A stretch of DNA of 49,093 bases from Chara braunii (lineage: Eukaryota > Streptophyta > Charophyceae > Charales > Characeae). The stretch lies in the NCBI GenBank assembly GCA_003427395.1, contig BFEA01000033.1, forward strand, positions 188,964 through 238,056, given 5' to 3'. The translations under genes and the position numbers were made by a program. Shown piece by piece: positions 11,455 to 21,856 of the stretch. The notes under the pieces were generated by a model. It was not told the origin of the DNA, did not search any database, and saw only the letters and a program-made list of their open reading frames with translations. The stretch's first letter is position 1, and every line of letters starts with the position of its first letter.

Positions 11455-13125
11455 AAAAATGGTGGAGGTGATGGACATAGGGTTAAACTGACCCTTGCAA
11501 TTCCGTAAGGGCCGTCCTACCCGTGACCGTATACACAACCAAAGAGAAGGAAATTTGACTAGAGTTTGCTCTTCCCTATGAGAGAATCAGAATTGAGAGT
11601 GGTTGGGCGCATGGCATGCCAGGCCTGGAGGTATAACATGCATGCTGCACACTTGAGCAACTCTAGCCCCCCTCCTCCGGTGCTGGTGTTCGCCAGTCCG
11701 GAGAAGCCTCGGGCAAGTCGTAGGTCGACCCTTCCTCTTCGTGTGAAAGAAGGACTCCGGTTACCTGGCAGGTGGTTGGTGCTTCGGCTTCGGCCGGGGT
11801 CCAATGAAAATCCTGCGGCGGAGTGATCCGACCGACTGGTGTTTTTTTTTCTTCTTTTGAGTCCAACGGGCTCATGCACTATGCACTTGAGATGCTTGAA
11901 GGAGCCTACATGAACACAATAGGTCATCAAAAAGGAACAATTCTACCCTATGAAAGGACAGGCAAACGAAGAAAAGGGGAATGAAGGGAGTTGCTGGACT
12001 CCTAAGAAAACTAGCTCACCCTTGAAGACGCTCACGAAAAGGAACCAACCACCGTGTATGGAAGTAAGGGGAATGTCACTGATTGTGCTGAGAGAAAACC
12101 GTGAGGCATGGGTAGGAAGTGTTGGGTGCACCAAGGGAAAGGCACTTGTACTATGTGTGTCCCACTTGGGACTTGTGATCTGCATGAGGGGAAATTGAGC
12201 GTCCTGCCTTTCGGAAGGAAAGGATGGGTCTGAACCAGCTGGGCGAGTCGCAAAAATTTATCTCTATTGTAGTGTCGCCGGGTCTCATGTGTGGGAGGTT
12301 GGGCCACTGGGCTATCAGGCAGGAGTTCGTCTCGTCGGTTGATTAGTAGCACTCCCTCCCGGGCGGACCGAGCATGGCTTGGCACCTTGCCCAGGCTGGA
12401 TGCAAAACGTCTCCTCAGGTGGGCGGGATGCTTGTCAGCAGACGGAGGAGGACCGCTGCATATGGGGCAAGGAGGGAGCTTCGGAGACAATTAGTAGCCT
12501 CTCGTAGTACAGTGGGGGAAAGGCTGATTCATATCGGACCGGATGGAAGTGAATGCCCAGACGACTGACTTTTGCTCCTAACGGGGTGCGCGGGGTGATT
12601 CCCGGTGCCAACGGGGGTACGCAAGAGCGACAGAACGAGATGGGGTATTTTGGGCGAATGGAGAGGGGTAACACCCTACTTAGAACCTGAGTATCGCGCT
12701 TGCGACGGTTCAGCTGCGCTTGAGGTATGGGATAAAACTCTACCGAAAGTATCAGCGGAGATACCACATTGGGGAAGGTCGGTGAGGAGATGATCGGTCT
12801 GTATGTGAGATTGCTAGGACTCCTTTTTTTTGTGTATTCCCCCTCGGTAAAGGATGACTGAGGTCTCAGCTGTTGGACGGGGCAATGATTTTAGTATATT
12901 CCCACCTCCCTGCCAAAGTCTACACGAGTGAGAGATGATTGAAAGGAAGGAGGATAGAGGTCAGCTGGAATGGAACCAAGATAAGGAATGTAGGATATGA
13001 TGGCCGACCGGAGGTGCTTTAGGAAGGTGGCACTTAGGAATGGGGAGGTAGATTAGGAAAACCTGGATGAGGGGTCTGAAATAATTCTCATCTAGGACGT
13101 AGATTGACCTGACCGGAGGGTCCGT
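11455..13125. other. Unassigned region between two LTR copies
   Basis: Mixed-composition sequence between the start of the inverted C-type LTR (11454) and the start of the Y-type LTR (13126). If the Y copy is a 3' LTR, this would be the decayed 3' internal part of that element. No gag-pol motif survives, and the short open frames on both strands have no recognisable features. The counterpart beside the other Y copy (44170-47015) is also non-coding but has minisatellites that this region lacks. Confidence 0.4.
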
Positions 13126-13899
13126 TGTCGGGACCAGTGGGCCCCGAATAACGCCCCGACGCTTGAGAGCCGACATATAGTCAAATTGTGCACGACAGAG
13201 AAATCCAGAGTAAGGAGACAAGAGAGAAACGATAAAGGACGACGGGACCGTTGGAGGGAATGATGCCCTGGGCTGAGTACCACAGGGAATAAGAACCAGC
13301 AACGGCAAGCGAATAAGCGACAGGACATGGGCGCACAGGAACATAGCGTGAGGCCGGAGGGCCACCTGAATTCGGCATGACAAGGACCCGAGAGCCCATA
13401 AACTTAGCAAGTGCGACGCGATGGATGACAAGAGAATAAGGGAGCCGAGGGATGGACGACCTGGTGGCCGCAGGACGCTAGAAGATAAGGGCCCAACATG
13501 GGGGCCGCCTACAACAATTAAATGAAACCATGGATTGGAGGCCCCGCGGCCGGAGAACCCGGCGCGCTCAAGGCGCAAGAAAAGACGAGGGAAAGAGGGT
13601 CACCACAGGGCGGTGGGACTAGGAAAATGACCGTAATTGCAGTCCGAGAAATAACGGACTGCATAAGGATGCCTAGGCCAAATAAGCCATGATAAGCCCA
13701 AAGGACTAGAAAAAAGTGATTTTGGCATAAGGCAAATAAAGACGGTAAACGACAACCGTGAGATGAGATCTCGCGGCGAAGAATAATCGGCACGCATGGG
13801 GCACTTGAGGAAGGGATTATGGAACCAACAAGTACAAGGAGGTCCATAAATAAAAATGGGGCTTCAACCGAACAATGTCGGGGACTAAATGGGCCCAAA

Positions 13900-15723
13900 C
13901 AAAAATTGTTGAAAAATGGGATATGTGCCGGCGGGACTACTGGCGGGACAAGAAAACGGAACTAATACGGAGGAAAGTGGCGGGGACTTGAGATGTTCCA
14001 AGGGAACCATGAGCCAACATAAGAAAATGGTCACGCAAAGCAAACGACACCGTCGAGATCAAGGATCTAGACGGTGGAAAATATTAGAACCATTAGTGCA
14101 ATCACAAGTGGGATTAAGTGCGAGAGCCATAAGAGAAAAGAAAACAAAATAATGGTGTTGGGAGGGATGCCCAGCAGTCCGAGATATCTCGGACTAGCTA
14201 GGCATGAAGAAAATAGAGCCTCAATTGACTCAACGTGGCAAAAAGGTTGTCCAAAGAAAATCGGAGCAAAAGGGGCTCAAAATTGGGACTAACGGAGGCA
14301 AAATGAAGCATCTTATGAGCATGGGGGTGCCATTATTGTAGTCCGAGATATAATGGCCAACTGCTGAGTCTAAATCTGGCCATGGATGAGAATCCATAGC
14401 CTAGAAAAAAGACTCAACAGCTACTTGACACTTGTCATATCAGAAATAAAATAAAATAAAATAAAAATGTGAGAAAATGGAAGGAGAATGAGAAAAAAAG
14501 GGAGAAAAGAGTGGAGGAGAATGTGCCGGCCTATTAGGACCTGGCAGGTCCCTACGGTGACCTCATCCCTCCAAGATTCAAGGAGGGCAATCCAGAATGC
14601 GGAGATATGGCCCTTGGGACAATATCTCCACAAAATCTGAATTAAAAAAGAAAAAAATGAGAGAAAATGCAAAAAGAAAATGACCGGTTTTCTTTTGAGC
14701 CAGGAGGGAATATGGTCGTTTTTAATGAGGCCTACCCAAACGGCCGACTCCGGAATCAGTTGGCAGCCCAAAATGGAAAGAAACAAAATAGAGAAGAAGA
14801 CAAAACTGTGCATTTGGCCCAAAAAGAGGATCAGATGCACCAAAAATTGAAAAAGGGAGCTTAGGGGTTCAAAATTGAAGCAAGGGCTNCTTGGGGGTGA
14901 CACGAAATATTGGTGGNCTTGGATCTCAGCCAGATCCAAGGCTGAAAAGGTACCGAGGCATGGAAAAATACCTCGACCTACCAAAAATGGGGTAGAAACT
15001 AAAAAAGTCGAGGAGGGTTTTTTTCTTTCAAGTAAGGCTGCCCCTTGGGCATTGGGACCCAAGGGGGCAACATTTTGAGAATGAAAAGGAGGCTGAAGGA
15101 AGCCAAGAGGCAATCCGAGTTGGTACCAAGCACTCGGACTGCATGTACTTGGCCAAAATAGGGCCCGGGAAACTCCGGAAGGGCCTAGTGGTGAAATTTT
15201 GCCTTGGGGGTACCTCGGTTCACCTCAAGGCACATAGGGAGGCCCATGGGCTGGCCGAAGTGCTGGTTTCAGCCTACATAAGCTGAGGATTCAGTCCGCC
15301 ACACTCACATTTGCATGAGGAGTGCCCATGCTGCTGAGATGAGCCCAAAAGAGCACCACACTCACTTGGAGTGAGAAGAGGGGAACCCCTGCCCGTATGA
15401 GAGCTTAGAGGAGACTGTGAGGTAGTGTGAGGAACTCTAGAGGCTAGTGGTAGTGAGGCTGGCCTAGGAGAGTGGTCCGCCATAGCCCCCAGGCTGTGAG
15501 GGAGAAGGCAAGGCTAGAGAGAGTCTCACTGGCCCTCCTAGAGGGGAGGACTCCATAGCCATAGTGATAGGAGCTTGTTTGCAACTCGAGGGGGACTGAG
15601 AAGGGGGAGTGAGAAGAGCTTGAGGAAGAAGGAAGTCATAGCCAAGTGAGGAAGAGCATCTCCAAGACTGGTACATCAACTCCAAGACCAAAGAGGAGGT
15701 GAGTGGTGAAAAGGAGGAGTTCC
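13900..15723 (+). repeat. First copy of exact 1,824-bp duplication
   Basis: Matches 16249-18072 at a constant offset of 2,349 bases, apart from one N at 17977. Undetermined bases at 14889 and 14917 recur at the equivalent places 17238 and 17266. The right-hand Y copy has this segment only once. Confidence 0.95.
14176..14195. repeat. Perfect 20-bp palindrome
   Basis: AGTCCGAGATATCTCGGACT is its own reverse complement. It recurs at 16525-16544 in the duplicated copy. Related imperfect palindromes occur through both Y copies (13638, 14341, 41926, 42470, 42632, 42793, 43190). Confidence 0.95.
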
Positions 15724-16248
15724 NCCGGGCTCCACACCCGTGCTGGCGGACCAGGGTCATCAGCCCCAAGGGGATCTGCGCACCCTTCTCACCTCCTTCC
15801 TCGCGCCCATCCACACGCAACTGCCCACCCTTGCGCCCTTACAGGCGCAGGTGGCGACTCTTGCCGCTGGCATGTGGCAACTCCATGACTCTGCCTGTTC
15901 TTCCTCTCCTAACCCTCTCTCTTCTCCTGGCTCCGAGCCCGGGTCCCCTGTCCTCCGACGTGGCGGCCACGGCGGAGCTTCCTCCTCCGCTGCCCTCGAC
16001 CCGACAATCCTTATGACCGTTCACGCTCGCCACGAGCCAGACCTCTCCTCACTCTATGAGCGCCCTCGCCCAGACTCCGGTCACTACGGCCACGGGACCA
16101 CAGCCCTCTGCCGCAATCTCAACTTTTTCCGGTGCCCCGCTTCTCCTTCCCCTTTGCACGACCGCAACGCCACCTGGCTCTCCCCCTTGCGGGATGCCCC
16201 GCGCCGCTCGTGCGTCTAATTCCCCCACTCCTCCTACTACTCCTCGCT
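15724..16248 (+). other. GC-rich segment between the exact duplicates; possible Ser/Pro-rich coding fragment
   Basis: This 525-bp piece is absent from the right Y copy, where the sequence at 15723/18072 runs straight into a TTC-rich tract. Its composition (C-rich) is unlike both sides, and its first base is an N. One open frame (15740-16219, 159 codons) begins with a plausible amphipathic helix (residues about 13-46, Leu/Gln/Ala-rich) followed by a Ser/Pro/Gly-rich stretch, somewhat like the N-terminus of a retroelement gag or transposase. I do not recognise it. It could be a misplaced contig end joined here during scaffolding. Confidence 0.35.
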
Positions 16249-18072
16249 CAAAAATTGTTGAAAAATGGGATATGTGCCGGCGGGACTACTGGCGGGACAA
16301 GAAAACGGAACTAATACGGAGGAAAGTGGCGGGGACTTGAGATGTTCCAAGGGAACCATGAGCCAACATAAGAAAATGGTCACGCAAAGCAAACGACACC
16401 GTCGAGATCAAGGATCTAGACGGTGGAAAATATTAGAACCATTAGTGCAATCACAAGTGGGATTAAGTGCGAGAGCCATAAGAGAAAAGAAAACAAAATA
16501 ATGGTGTTGGGAGGGATGCCCAGCAGTCCGAGATATCTCGGACTAGCTAGGCATGAAGAAAATAGAGCCTCAATTGACTCAACGTGGCAAAAAGGTTGTC
16601 CAAAGAAAATCGGAGCAAAAGGGGCTCAAAATTGGGACTAACGGAGGCAAAATGAAGCATCTTATGAGCATGGGGGTGCCATTATTGTAGTCCGAGATAT
16701 AATGGCCAACTGCTGAGTCTAAATCTGGCCATGGATGAGAATCCATAGCCTAGAAAAAAGACTCAACAGCTACTTGACACTTGTCATATCAGAAATAAAA
16801 TAAAATAAAATAAAAATGTGAGAAAATGGAAGGAGAATGAGAAAAAAAGGGAGAAAAGAGTGGAGGAGAATGTGCCGGCCTATTAGGACCTGGCAGGTCC
16901 CTACGGTGACCTCATCCCTCCAAGATTCAAGGAGGGCAATCCAGAATGCGGAGATATGGCCCTTGGGACAATATCTCCACAAAATCTGAATTAAAAAAGA
17001 AAAAAATGAGAGAAAATGCAAAAAGAAAATGACCGGTTTTCTTTTGAGCCAGGAGGGAATATGGTCGTTTTTAATGAGGCCTACCCAAACGGCCGACTCC
17101 GGAATCAGTTGGCAGCCCAAAATGGAAAGAAACAAAATAGAGAAGAAGACAAAACTGTGCATTTGGCCCAAAAAGAGGATCAGATGCACCAAAAATTGAA
17201 AAAGGGAGCTTAGGGGTTCAAAATTGAAGCAAGGGCTNCTTGGGGGTGACACGAAATATTGGTGGNCTTGGATCTCAGCCAGATCCAAGGCTGAAAAGGT
17301 ACCGAGGCATGGAAAAATACCTCGACCTACCAAAAATGGGGTAGAAACTAAAAAAGTCGAGGAGGGTTTTTTTCTTTCAAGTAAGGCTGCCCCTTGGGCA
17401 TTGGGACCCAAGGGGGCAACATTTTGAGAATGAAAAGGAGGCTGAAGGAAGCCAAGAGGCAATCCGAGTTGGTACCAAGCACTCGGACTGCATGTACTTG
17501 GCCAAAATAGGGCCCGGGAAACTCCGGAAGGGCCTAGTGGTGAAATTTTGCCTTGGGGGTACCTCGGTTCACCTCAAGGCACATAGGGAGGCCCATGGGC
17601 TGGCCGAAGTGCTGGTTTCAGCCTACATAAGCTGAGGATTCAGTCCGCCACACTCACATTTGCATGAGGAGTGCCCATGCTGCTGAGATGAGCCCAAAAG
17701 AGCACCACACTCACTTGGAGTGAGAAGAGGGGAACCCCTGCCCGTATGAGAGCTTAGAGGAGACTGTGAGGTAGTGTGAGGAACTCTAGAGGCTAGTGGT
17801 AGTGAGGCTGGCCTAGGAGAGTGGTCCGCCATAGCCCCCAGGCTGTGAGGGAGAAGGCAAGGCTAGAGAGAGTCTCACTGGCCCTCCTAGAGGGGAGGAC
17901 TCCATAGCCATAGTGATAGGAGCTTGTTTGCAACTCGAGGGGGACTGAGAAGGGGGAGTGAGAAGAGCTTGAGGAANAAGGAAGTCATAGCCAAGTGAGG
18001 AAGAGCATCTCCAAGACTGGTACATCAACTCCAAGACCAAAGAGGAGGTGAGTGGTGAAAAGGAGGAGTTCC
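16249..18072 (+). repeat. Second copy of exact 1,824-bp duplication
   Basis: See the copy at 13900-15723. This copy continues into the CT/TTC-rich tract and the 172-bp array in the same order as the right-hand Y element. This is therefore the copy in native context, and the first is the suspect one. Confidence 0.95.
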
Positions 18073-18200
18073 TTCCTCCTTCTTCTTCTTCTTCTTCTTC
18101 TTCTTCTTCCTCTTTTCCTTTTTCTTCTCCTTCTTCTTCTCCCTCTTCTTCCCCTCCTTCTTCTTATTTTTCCTCCTCTTCCTCTTCTCTCATCCTCCCT
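18073..18200. repeat. TTC/CTC-rich tract
   Basis: Irregular run of TTC, TCC and CTT triplets, matched on the opposite strand by the GAA/GAG-rich tract at 40195-40380 in the right Y copy. Long leucine- or serine-rich open frames here are products of low complexity. Confidence 0.9.
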
Positions 18201-18299
18201 TGTTTCAACAGCTACACATTCTCTTATCTTCTCTCTCTTCATAGATGTATTCCAAAGATTAGAATAGCTAGTAAAGGCTTTCTCCACTAGTAATGGACT

Positions 18300-18820
18300 C
18301 CCCATTGTTCATTTCTTCACTCTAGAATATATCGTTGTTTCTCCTTTTGTGTGTGTGTGTGCTCAAAAGAGAGTTTTACTCACTTTCTCTCTATGTTTTG
18401 CCTCTTTCTTTACTTGGGTGTAAATCGCTACTTCAATCTTTGTCTGTTCTAGTGTTCTAGTGATGTTGAGCTCATGCATTGTCTATTTTTTCACTCTAGA
18501 GTAAATCGCTACTTTTCCTTTTGTGTGTGTGTGCTCAAAAGTGAGTTTTACTTACTTTCTTTCCATGTTTTGCGTTTTTTCTCACTAGAGCATAAATCGC
18601 TACTTCAATCTTTGTCTGTTCTGGTGTTCTAGTGATGTTGAGCTCATGCATTGTTCATTTTTTCACTCTAGAGTAAACCGCTACTCCTTTTGTGTGTGTG
18701 TGCTCAAAAGTGAGTTTTACTCACTTTCTCTTCATATTTTGCCTCTTTCTTCACTTGGGTGTAAATCGCTACTTCAATGTTTGTCAGTTCTAGTGTTCTA
18801 GTGATGTTGAGCCCATGCAT
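18300..18820. repeat. 172-bp tandem array (about 3 units), left Y copy
   Basis: Landmark G(C)TCATGCA occurs at 18469, 18642 and 18811 (spacing 173 and 169). Each unit carries AATCGCTACTTC, a TGTGTGTG run and AGTGAGTTTTACTCAC. Reverse-complemented, it aligns with the 172-bp units at 39297-40110 (shared AACACTAG...GCGATTT...AAGTGAAGAAA), though strongly diverged. Confidence 0.85.
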
Positions 18821-20078
18821 AACCCTAGTGGTAAGGGCTAACCACTTCGGGTTAGGGCTGGAAGTTAGGGTTAAGTGGGGCAGTGGTGAAGGGAAGTTGC
18901 TCCCACATGGCAGGGCTATGTAGGGTCGACACTAGACCCGGCCAGGTTGCTTGAGTGCATGTTTGTGGTTGCGAGACACAAGGTGGGACTTCGTGATGCA
19001 ATTTGAGAGAGGCGACAGTGAAGGGCACCTACAACTTGAATCTGGACTTCAAGGAAGACGAGGAGTGACTTTAGGGTTCCCCTCAAGTCAGGCGAGCTTG
19101 AGGGTGGCAGTCATATCTGCACCTACGGACTGCAAGTTGCTGCTTTGATCTTCAACATTGACGGAGGATCCAACTTTGTACTTTGGGGTAGATGTTGACC
19201 CTCCTAGATGATAGGACACTAATGTAGAGGTTGCTAATTGGGTCAGGAGGACTATGTGAGAGGGGGGTGAGTTCTTTTCATCTCAAGAGCCCGGCCACTC
19301 AGGTAAGTGTCGTGCCACCAGGGTGCCCATGTGTGTGTGCATGGAATTGACTGCCTGTTGGGGTTCTTTGGGTTCTTTTTTCATCCTCCATAGTCTTGAT
19401 TGTGTGTGAGGTGTGTGAACTGCCTACTTACTTGACGAGTGAATGAATGGAGTATCTTGTTTGCCATGTGATATCTCTCTACAGTGCTTTGTTTATTTCA
19501 TTCTGAACGGTTGTAGTTTACAGGTTCTTTCTGGGGCAAAATTTCGTTTTTCAATTCGGTAGGGACAGAGTAGGTCTTTGTGGAACTCTTGTTGGCTGGG
19601 ACCCGGTTCTGACTCCACTGGGACCATTCGGGACTCAGTGGGACCAGGCCCAAACAAGAAGGGCCCCTTAGGCCAAATCTGTTGATGTCAGTCACCTTGC
19701 TCTATCTGATTGGGACTCAAACTTTATGCTTTCGGACCAGGACACTCGCTGCGGAGGGGATGTCCGCTGGGACGTTTTATCAGACTTTACCACACGATCC
19801 GCCGCCTGACCCGCACCTTGGGCACCACTCAATTCTCTCTTGCATTACGCTGTACACTTTGAATCTGATTTGCTGTGTCTTCACGGAGCTGAGTCCGGCT
19901 AGGCTTGGGAGGACCCCATACGTAGTCGGTCCAGACTGTGTGGCTGGATCAGATCTCTNTGATCTTCTTTTTTTGTTTTGGTTGACTGCTCTCCAGTCCA
20001 AATGAATTGTCGCTCCGGCTAGGAGCTCTACCTTCTCTTCTGACTGATTTCAAGTTGTTTCTTACATTGGGTTCATTA
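18821..20078. other. Unassigned stretch upstream of element D gag
   Basis: Between the 172-bp array and element D gag. It opens with a small repeat of GGTTAGGG-like words (18825-18880) and has one N at 19959. I find no TGGTATC-type PBS and no copy of the D LTR, so the 5' LTR of D is missing or too diverged. Part of it may be the D leader. No coding evidence. Confidence 0.4.
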
Positions 20079-21856
20079 ATGCCTGCGTCTACACGGTCGC
20101 AAACGAGAGAGAGAGAGAGAAGAGAGAAGCTTCTGAGTGTTGCTCTTGAGAGAGTGAGGAGAGGGAAGAGGAGTGTTCGTCCCAGGCAAGTAAGAAAGTA
20201 CGGACCCCTCTTGAGAGACTTATTGACTCCCTCGTCCACCATCATGGCATCTGCAGCAGATTGGAAGCTGCAAATGGACGCTGCCCCTGAGGCAGAGAAA
20301 GCGCAGTACCGATTCTTCTATGAGAAAGCATTGAAGAGGGAGGAGGAAGAGAAAGAGAAGGAGAGGGAGGAGAAGGTAAAGGCTCATGAAGCCATTTTTT
20401 GTACCTTGCCTGCCCTAACCGATGAGGAGGTGGGAGAGAAAACGGTTCCACTCCTCCGGGCTTTGGTAGACATTCGGGCTGTTGAGGACCATACCGGCCA
20501 ACTCGCCAAAGTATTCGACGAACTCAAAAAGTTGCGGGACGACATGGCCCCGATGGCGCAGCAGCACCGTGACCAACTGCAACAGTTCGCTAATGTGCAG
20601 CCAACCCAAAGTATCCTTCCGCCTGCTTACCCTGCTTCTAGTGCTGCGTGTCAGTCCGTTCTTGCCTCTCTGAATGTGTCTTCTTCTACTTCTTCTTCTT
20701 CTTTGAGTGTGACTAACGACCTATCCGGATCTGCAGCAGGTTCAGACCCCGCTGCTGCTGCTGCAGCAACAAGTAGTAGTGCAGGGCATTCTGGAACTGT
20801 TGCAGTCCCGAGTTCGGACCCATCAGCCGTTGGTCCAAGCTGCAGCTTTTCCTATATGGATAGAAAGACGGCCCAGATTCCGTATAAGTATGACGGAAAG
20901 GACGACATCAAATCTTGGATCAGCTCCATGCGATCCTACTTCGATGTGCTGGGGACACTCCCAGTTACTCAGTCGTCGGTCCTAGGGACCAATGTGGAAC
21001 CCGTTGTGAGAGGATTCTTGGAAATCCAAGCTGTACAAGCAGGCTATAAAAGGATAGACCTGAACAAATGGCTGAAGGCTACGCCGGTAGCCACACTCGA
21101 AGAGCTCTTGATCAAACAGTATGCTGATCCACATGTTGCAGCTAGGCTAGACTCAAGCTTGACAAGCTCAAGCACAGCAAGTGGACCGGCACCATCCACA
21201 ACCTGCAGCAGTATGTTAGTAAACTCTTTGCTACTCCGGATTTGGAGATGACTGCGCAGTCCTGTCTAGATGTGATAAAAGGTACGGTTCCCTCTACTAT
21301 AAAAGATCGCCTAGGGCTCGGACTCAGCGCATATACAGATTGGCTTACCCTCATGCGGGACTTAGTCAAGCTGGAGGCACAAGACCTCCCGGGTGGATCA
21401 AGTGGCAAAAAGACCACCGGCCGCAAACGGTTTCCAGACAGCAACCGTTTTGCAGCACACGATCTGCTTGAGGCTGACGAGGAGACCCTCGTGGAGGAAT
21501 CTTCTCTTGATGATGATCAAGAGCAAGACTATGGGGCATCTTGCTCTTTGTCAGTCCATGAGTCTGAGTATGTGAACGACGATGAATCTATGAATGCCTT
21601 CAAAAAGACTGCCTTTAAAAGTAAGGGACCGAGGACCACAATGAAGAACAATACTAACAGCATTCTTCTTCCCAAGGGAGCAAAAATTCCACCCAAACCG
21701 GAAGATCCTGCCACCAAACCATGGGTAGATCTCCAGATTAGTGAAAGTGAGTGGAAACACAAGGTGAAGAAAAGGGTTTGCCTGCATTGCACCAAACCGG
21801 GACACTCAGTCCAACAATGTTTCAGATTGCAGCAGGGAAAACAGCAACGGGGGTAG
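20079..21856 (+). pseudogene. gag: gag of element D (one frameshift)
   Basis: Two frames joined near 21155: the first runs to 21251, the second (open through 21242) ends with TAG at 21854-21856. Possible starts are ATG 20079 and ATG 20244; the second precedes the more typical gag start (ASAADWKL), while the first adds a basic Arg-rich leader. An Arg/Glu-rich helical region (about 20325-20390) is followed by a Ser/Ala-rich linker with a GCT repeat (20749-20768). The retrotransposon gag core (about 20850-21370) comes next, then an acidic stretch. A CCHC zinc knuckle lies at 21779-21820 (CLHC...GH...QC). It is the structural protein that would form the particle and bind RNA. Confidence 0.87.
21835..21841 (+). 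promoter_or_regulatory. Predicted -1 ribosomal frameshift site GGGAAAA, element D
   Basis: In the gag frame the bases read G GGA AAA, the X XXY YYZ phase needed for simultaneous -1 slippage. The gag stop (TAG, 21854) is 12 bases further on, and the protease/RT frame is exactly -1 and open across the overlap (21751-21856). A short stem can form downstream: GTAGAG at 21853-21858 with CTCTAC at 21873-21878, 11 bases after the heptamer, which is slightly far for a classic stimulator. Confidence 0.7.

Larger units (their letters stand above)
13126..18820 (+). mobile_element. Y-family LTR-like element, left copy
   Basis: Begins TGTCGGGACCAGTGGG. Through about 15.7 kb it is homologous, in opposite orientation, to 44155 down to 40.4 kb, then continues through a CT/TTC-rich tract (18073-18200) into a 172-bp tandem array (18300-18820), as the right copy does. 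The right copy has a clear polypurine tract before the same start, so an LTR origin is likely. The 3' boundary is not certain; a TCGACA near 18931 is one candidate end. No proteins are encoded. The 230-codon open frame at 14421-15113 (-) is disrupted in the right copy and is not conserved. Apparent length is inflated by a 2,349-bp duplication. Confidence 0.6.

Noticed and set aside
14421-15113. 230-codon - strand open frame, repeated at 16770-17462
   Set aside because: Second occurrence is just the exact duplication. The homologous right Y sequence does not keep the frame, and the protein is Phe/Leu-rich without motifs.
16056-16340. 94-codon frame reading from the 525-bp insert into the second duplicate
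   Set aside because: Crosses the suspected artificial junction at 16249, and its second half is ordinary Y sequence.
18821-20078. Possible 5' LTR and PBS for element D
   Set aside because: No TGGTATC-type PBS and no match to the 25784 LTR found; a TGGGTTCATTA at 20067 resembles the end of the A LTR but is too short to rely on.
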